Shown: one piece after another, positions 62,101 to 64,000 of the stretch
Numbering within the stretch: the first letter of the stretch is position 1
Layout: each line of letters starts with the position of its first letter
Source of the DNA: Hirundichthys speculiger
Taxonomy: Eukaryota; Chordata; Actinopteri; Beloniformes; Exocoetidae
Direction of reading: 5' to 3'
DNA length: 64,000 bases
Assembly (NCBI GenBank): GCA_018398805.1
Contig: JAGFBZ010002401.1
Span: 1 to 64,000, forward strand
Translations under genes and position numbers: made by a program
Notes under the pieces: model-generated
Seen by the model: the letters and a program-made list of their open reading frames with translations, nothing else
Database searches by the model: none
Told to the model about the DNA's origin: nothing

Positions 62101-63169
62101 TATGTATATTGCGGAATTGGTTGCTATGGAGACGTTTACGGAAGCTGCACGTCCGCACTACAAAATAAAAGCACAACTATAACAAGTGCGTTTGAGTGCG
62201 TCTTTTTTCCTTCTTTGCCCAAATATACACACAAAACAAAGAAAAATATTACATCATTTCAAATAAATGCAAAAGAACTCATGAGTTAATTAGGAGGAAA
62301 CTATTTCTCCAGAGATCTTCAGTCACTTTTAGGATGTGGTTCTTTTGTGATTTCTAGAAGTAAAAAGCAGAATAAATAGCTGACAGGATGAAAGGAAACA
62401 GAGAGAGATGGAAATAAGGAAAATCTGGTTTTGAAAAATGGATTTCATAATGTGCCAGACCACATGCTGATTTGTGGTTGAAGTCCTGTTTTCTCTTCGT
62501 GGAACGGGTAACATGAGCAGGACAGAAAGACGACAAGATTACTCATTGTGGCTGGTTCGACCCCTCCCTTCGTTGACGTGACTCGCCTCTGCTGCAATCA
62601 ACCGCATGATTCGAGGGCGCTCCCCGGAGAGACCCCCTCACACCTCCACCCACCGCCATCCTGACAGGCTGCAGCGTCCCGGAGGAGCTCAGAGCCTCTC
62701 AGACCTCAGCTTGGTTTCATTACGCCGACTCCATCTGTTTGGAGCCTGATCCAGCAGGAAACTCTTCATTTTTCAGACAAACACGAAGGCCTTCCAGTTT
62801 CCAATATTTTGTAAGAAAGAATGATGGATGGTGAAGATTAAACTAAAATAGAAGTGAAACCAAAGTGAAACAGAACTGAAATAACTGATGTTAGTTTAAT
62901 AAAAAATATTTGATGAAACCCTAGGTGTGAATTATATAGTTGAGGCTTATTCATTATTGAGAATAAGTGGATGTATTTATGCAGCTCAGGCCATCAATGA
63001 CAGGAGAAACTGAGCTAAAAGCCTCGAACAAGCATCAGCACCGAAACCAGAATCATTTAAAACCCAGAACAATTACATTAACATGTAACTAAAACATGAA
63101 AAAATTCCATGTCCACTTTAAAACATCTGCTAAATTCACCACCACAAACCAGGAATCACATGAAACACA
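62101..63169. other. Semaphorin intron, nothing recognised
   Basis: No exon of the sema domain or bounded repeat found up to the terminal minisatellite. Confidence 0.5.
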
Positions 63170-64000
63170 ACTGGACACCACAGAGACTAAAACCAGTTCA
63201 ACTGGCCATCACTGAGACTGAAACCAGTTCAACTGGACACCACTGAGACTGAAACCAGTTCAACTGGCGTCACGGAGACTAAAACCAGTTCAACGTGATA
63301 TCCACTGAGACTAAACCAGTTCAACTGGACACCACTGAGACTAAAACCAGTTTAACTGGACATCACTGAGTCTAAAACCAGTTCAACTGGACACCACTGA
63401 GACTAAAACCAGTTCATCTGGACACCACTGAGACTAAAAACCAGTTTCAACTGAACTGGACACCACTGAGACTAAAACCAGTTCAACTGGACACCACTGA
63501 CACTAAAACCAGTTCACCTGGACACCACTGAGACTAAAACCAGTTCAACTGGACACCACTGAGACTGAAACCAGTTCAACTGGCGTCACGGAGACTAAAA
63601 CCAGTTCAACGTGATACCACTGAGACTAAAACCAGTTCAACTGGACATCACAGAGACTAAAACCAGTTCAACTGGACATCACAGAGACTAAAACCAGTTC
63701 AACTGGACACCACTGAGTCTAAAACCAGTTCAACTGGACACCACTGAGACTAAAACTGGTTCAACTGGACACCACTGAGACTAAAACTATTTCAACTGGA
63801 CACCACTGAGACTAAAACCAGTGGACTTAAAACAACTGGACACCACTGAGACTAAAACCAGTTTCAACTGGACACCACTGGAGACTAAAACCAGTTCAAA
63901 CTGGACACCACTGAGACTAAAACCATTCACAACTGGACACCACTGAGACTAAAACCAGTTCAAACACCACTGAGACTAAACCCAGTTCAATGGACACCAC
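63170..64000. repeat. Minisatellite, 31-bp unit, running off the right edge
   Basis: About 27 units of ACCACTGAGACTAAAACCAG + TTCAACTGGAC. Indels are common after 63800. The array probably continues past the window. Confidence 0.95.

Overview
The window is vertebrate nuclear DNA, almost certainly from a teleost fish. It carries two spliced protein genes, both on the minus strand and running the same way. Small introns of 78-160 bp sit next to introns inflated by repeats. The repeats are of fish type: several hAT families, Tc1/mariner-type MITEs, PIF/Harbinger-like elements, LINE 3' tails, and very many GC-rich minisatellites. I cannot name the species.

Gene 1 (minus, 32361 down to 3320) is a complete smpd4, the neutral sphingomyelinase 3 family. 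I placed 19 coding exons with splice sites and phases. They sum to 2476 nt, which is 825 codons plus one extra base. The surplus base is most simply explained by a six-G run in the last exon (3555-3560). Correcting for it gives an 824-residue protein that ends in a hydrophobic membrane anchor.

Gene 2 (minus, entering from the right edge; 61027 down to 40608) is the 3' part of a secreted class 3 semaphorin. Seven exons encode the end of the sema domain, the PSI domain, a basic cleavage site, one Ig domain, the dimerising cysteine and the basic tail. Its 5' exons lie beyond 64000. The paralogue (3A to 3H) is not settled. The roughly 8 kb between the genes is repeats and unremarkable AT-rich DNA; I find no third gene, tRNA or rRNA.

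Layout: 1-3319, smpd4 3' flank with a Harbinger element nested in a hAT end; 3320-9305, clustered smpd4 exons with three minisatellites and a hAT; 9306-20716, three large introns with nested transposons; 20829-23943, a 3.1-kb minisatellite that makes up almost all of intron 8; 23944-32361, the 5' exons of smpd4; 32362-40607, intergenic minisatellites and a LINE relic; 40608-61027, semaphorin exons separated by minisatellite-filled introns; 61028-64000, a MITE and a minisatellite running off the edge.

About one third of the window (roughly 22 kb by adding array lengths) is tandem repeats with units of 10-66 bp. The most notable is the intron 8 array: each repeat carries a copy of the authentic smpd4 5' splice site. 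This suggests that an exon-intron junction was amplified into about 90-100 decoy donors.
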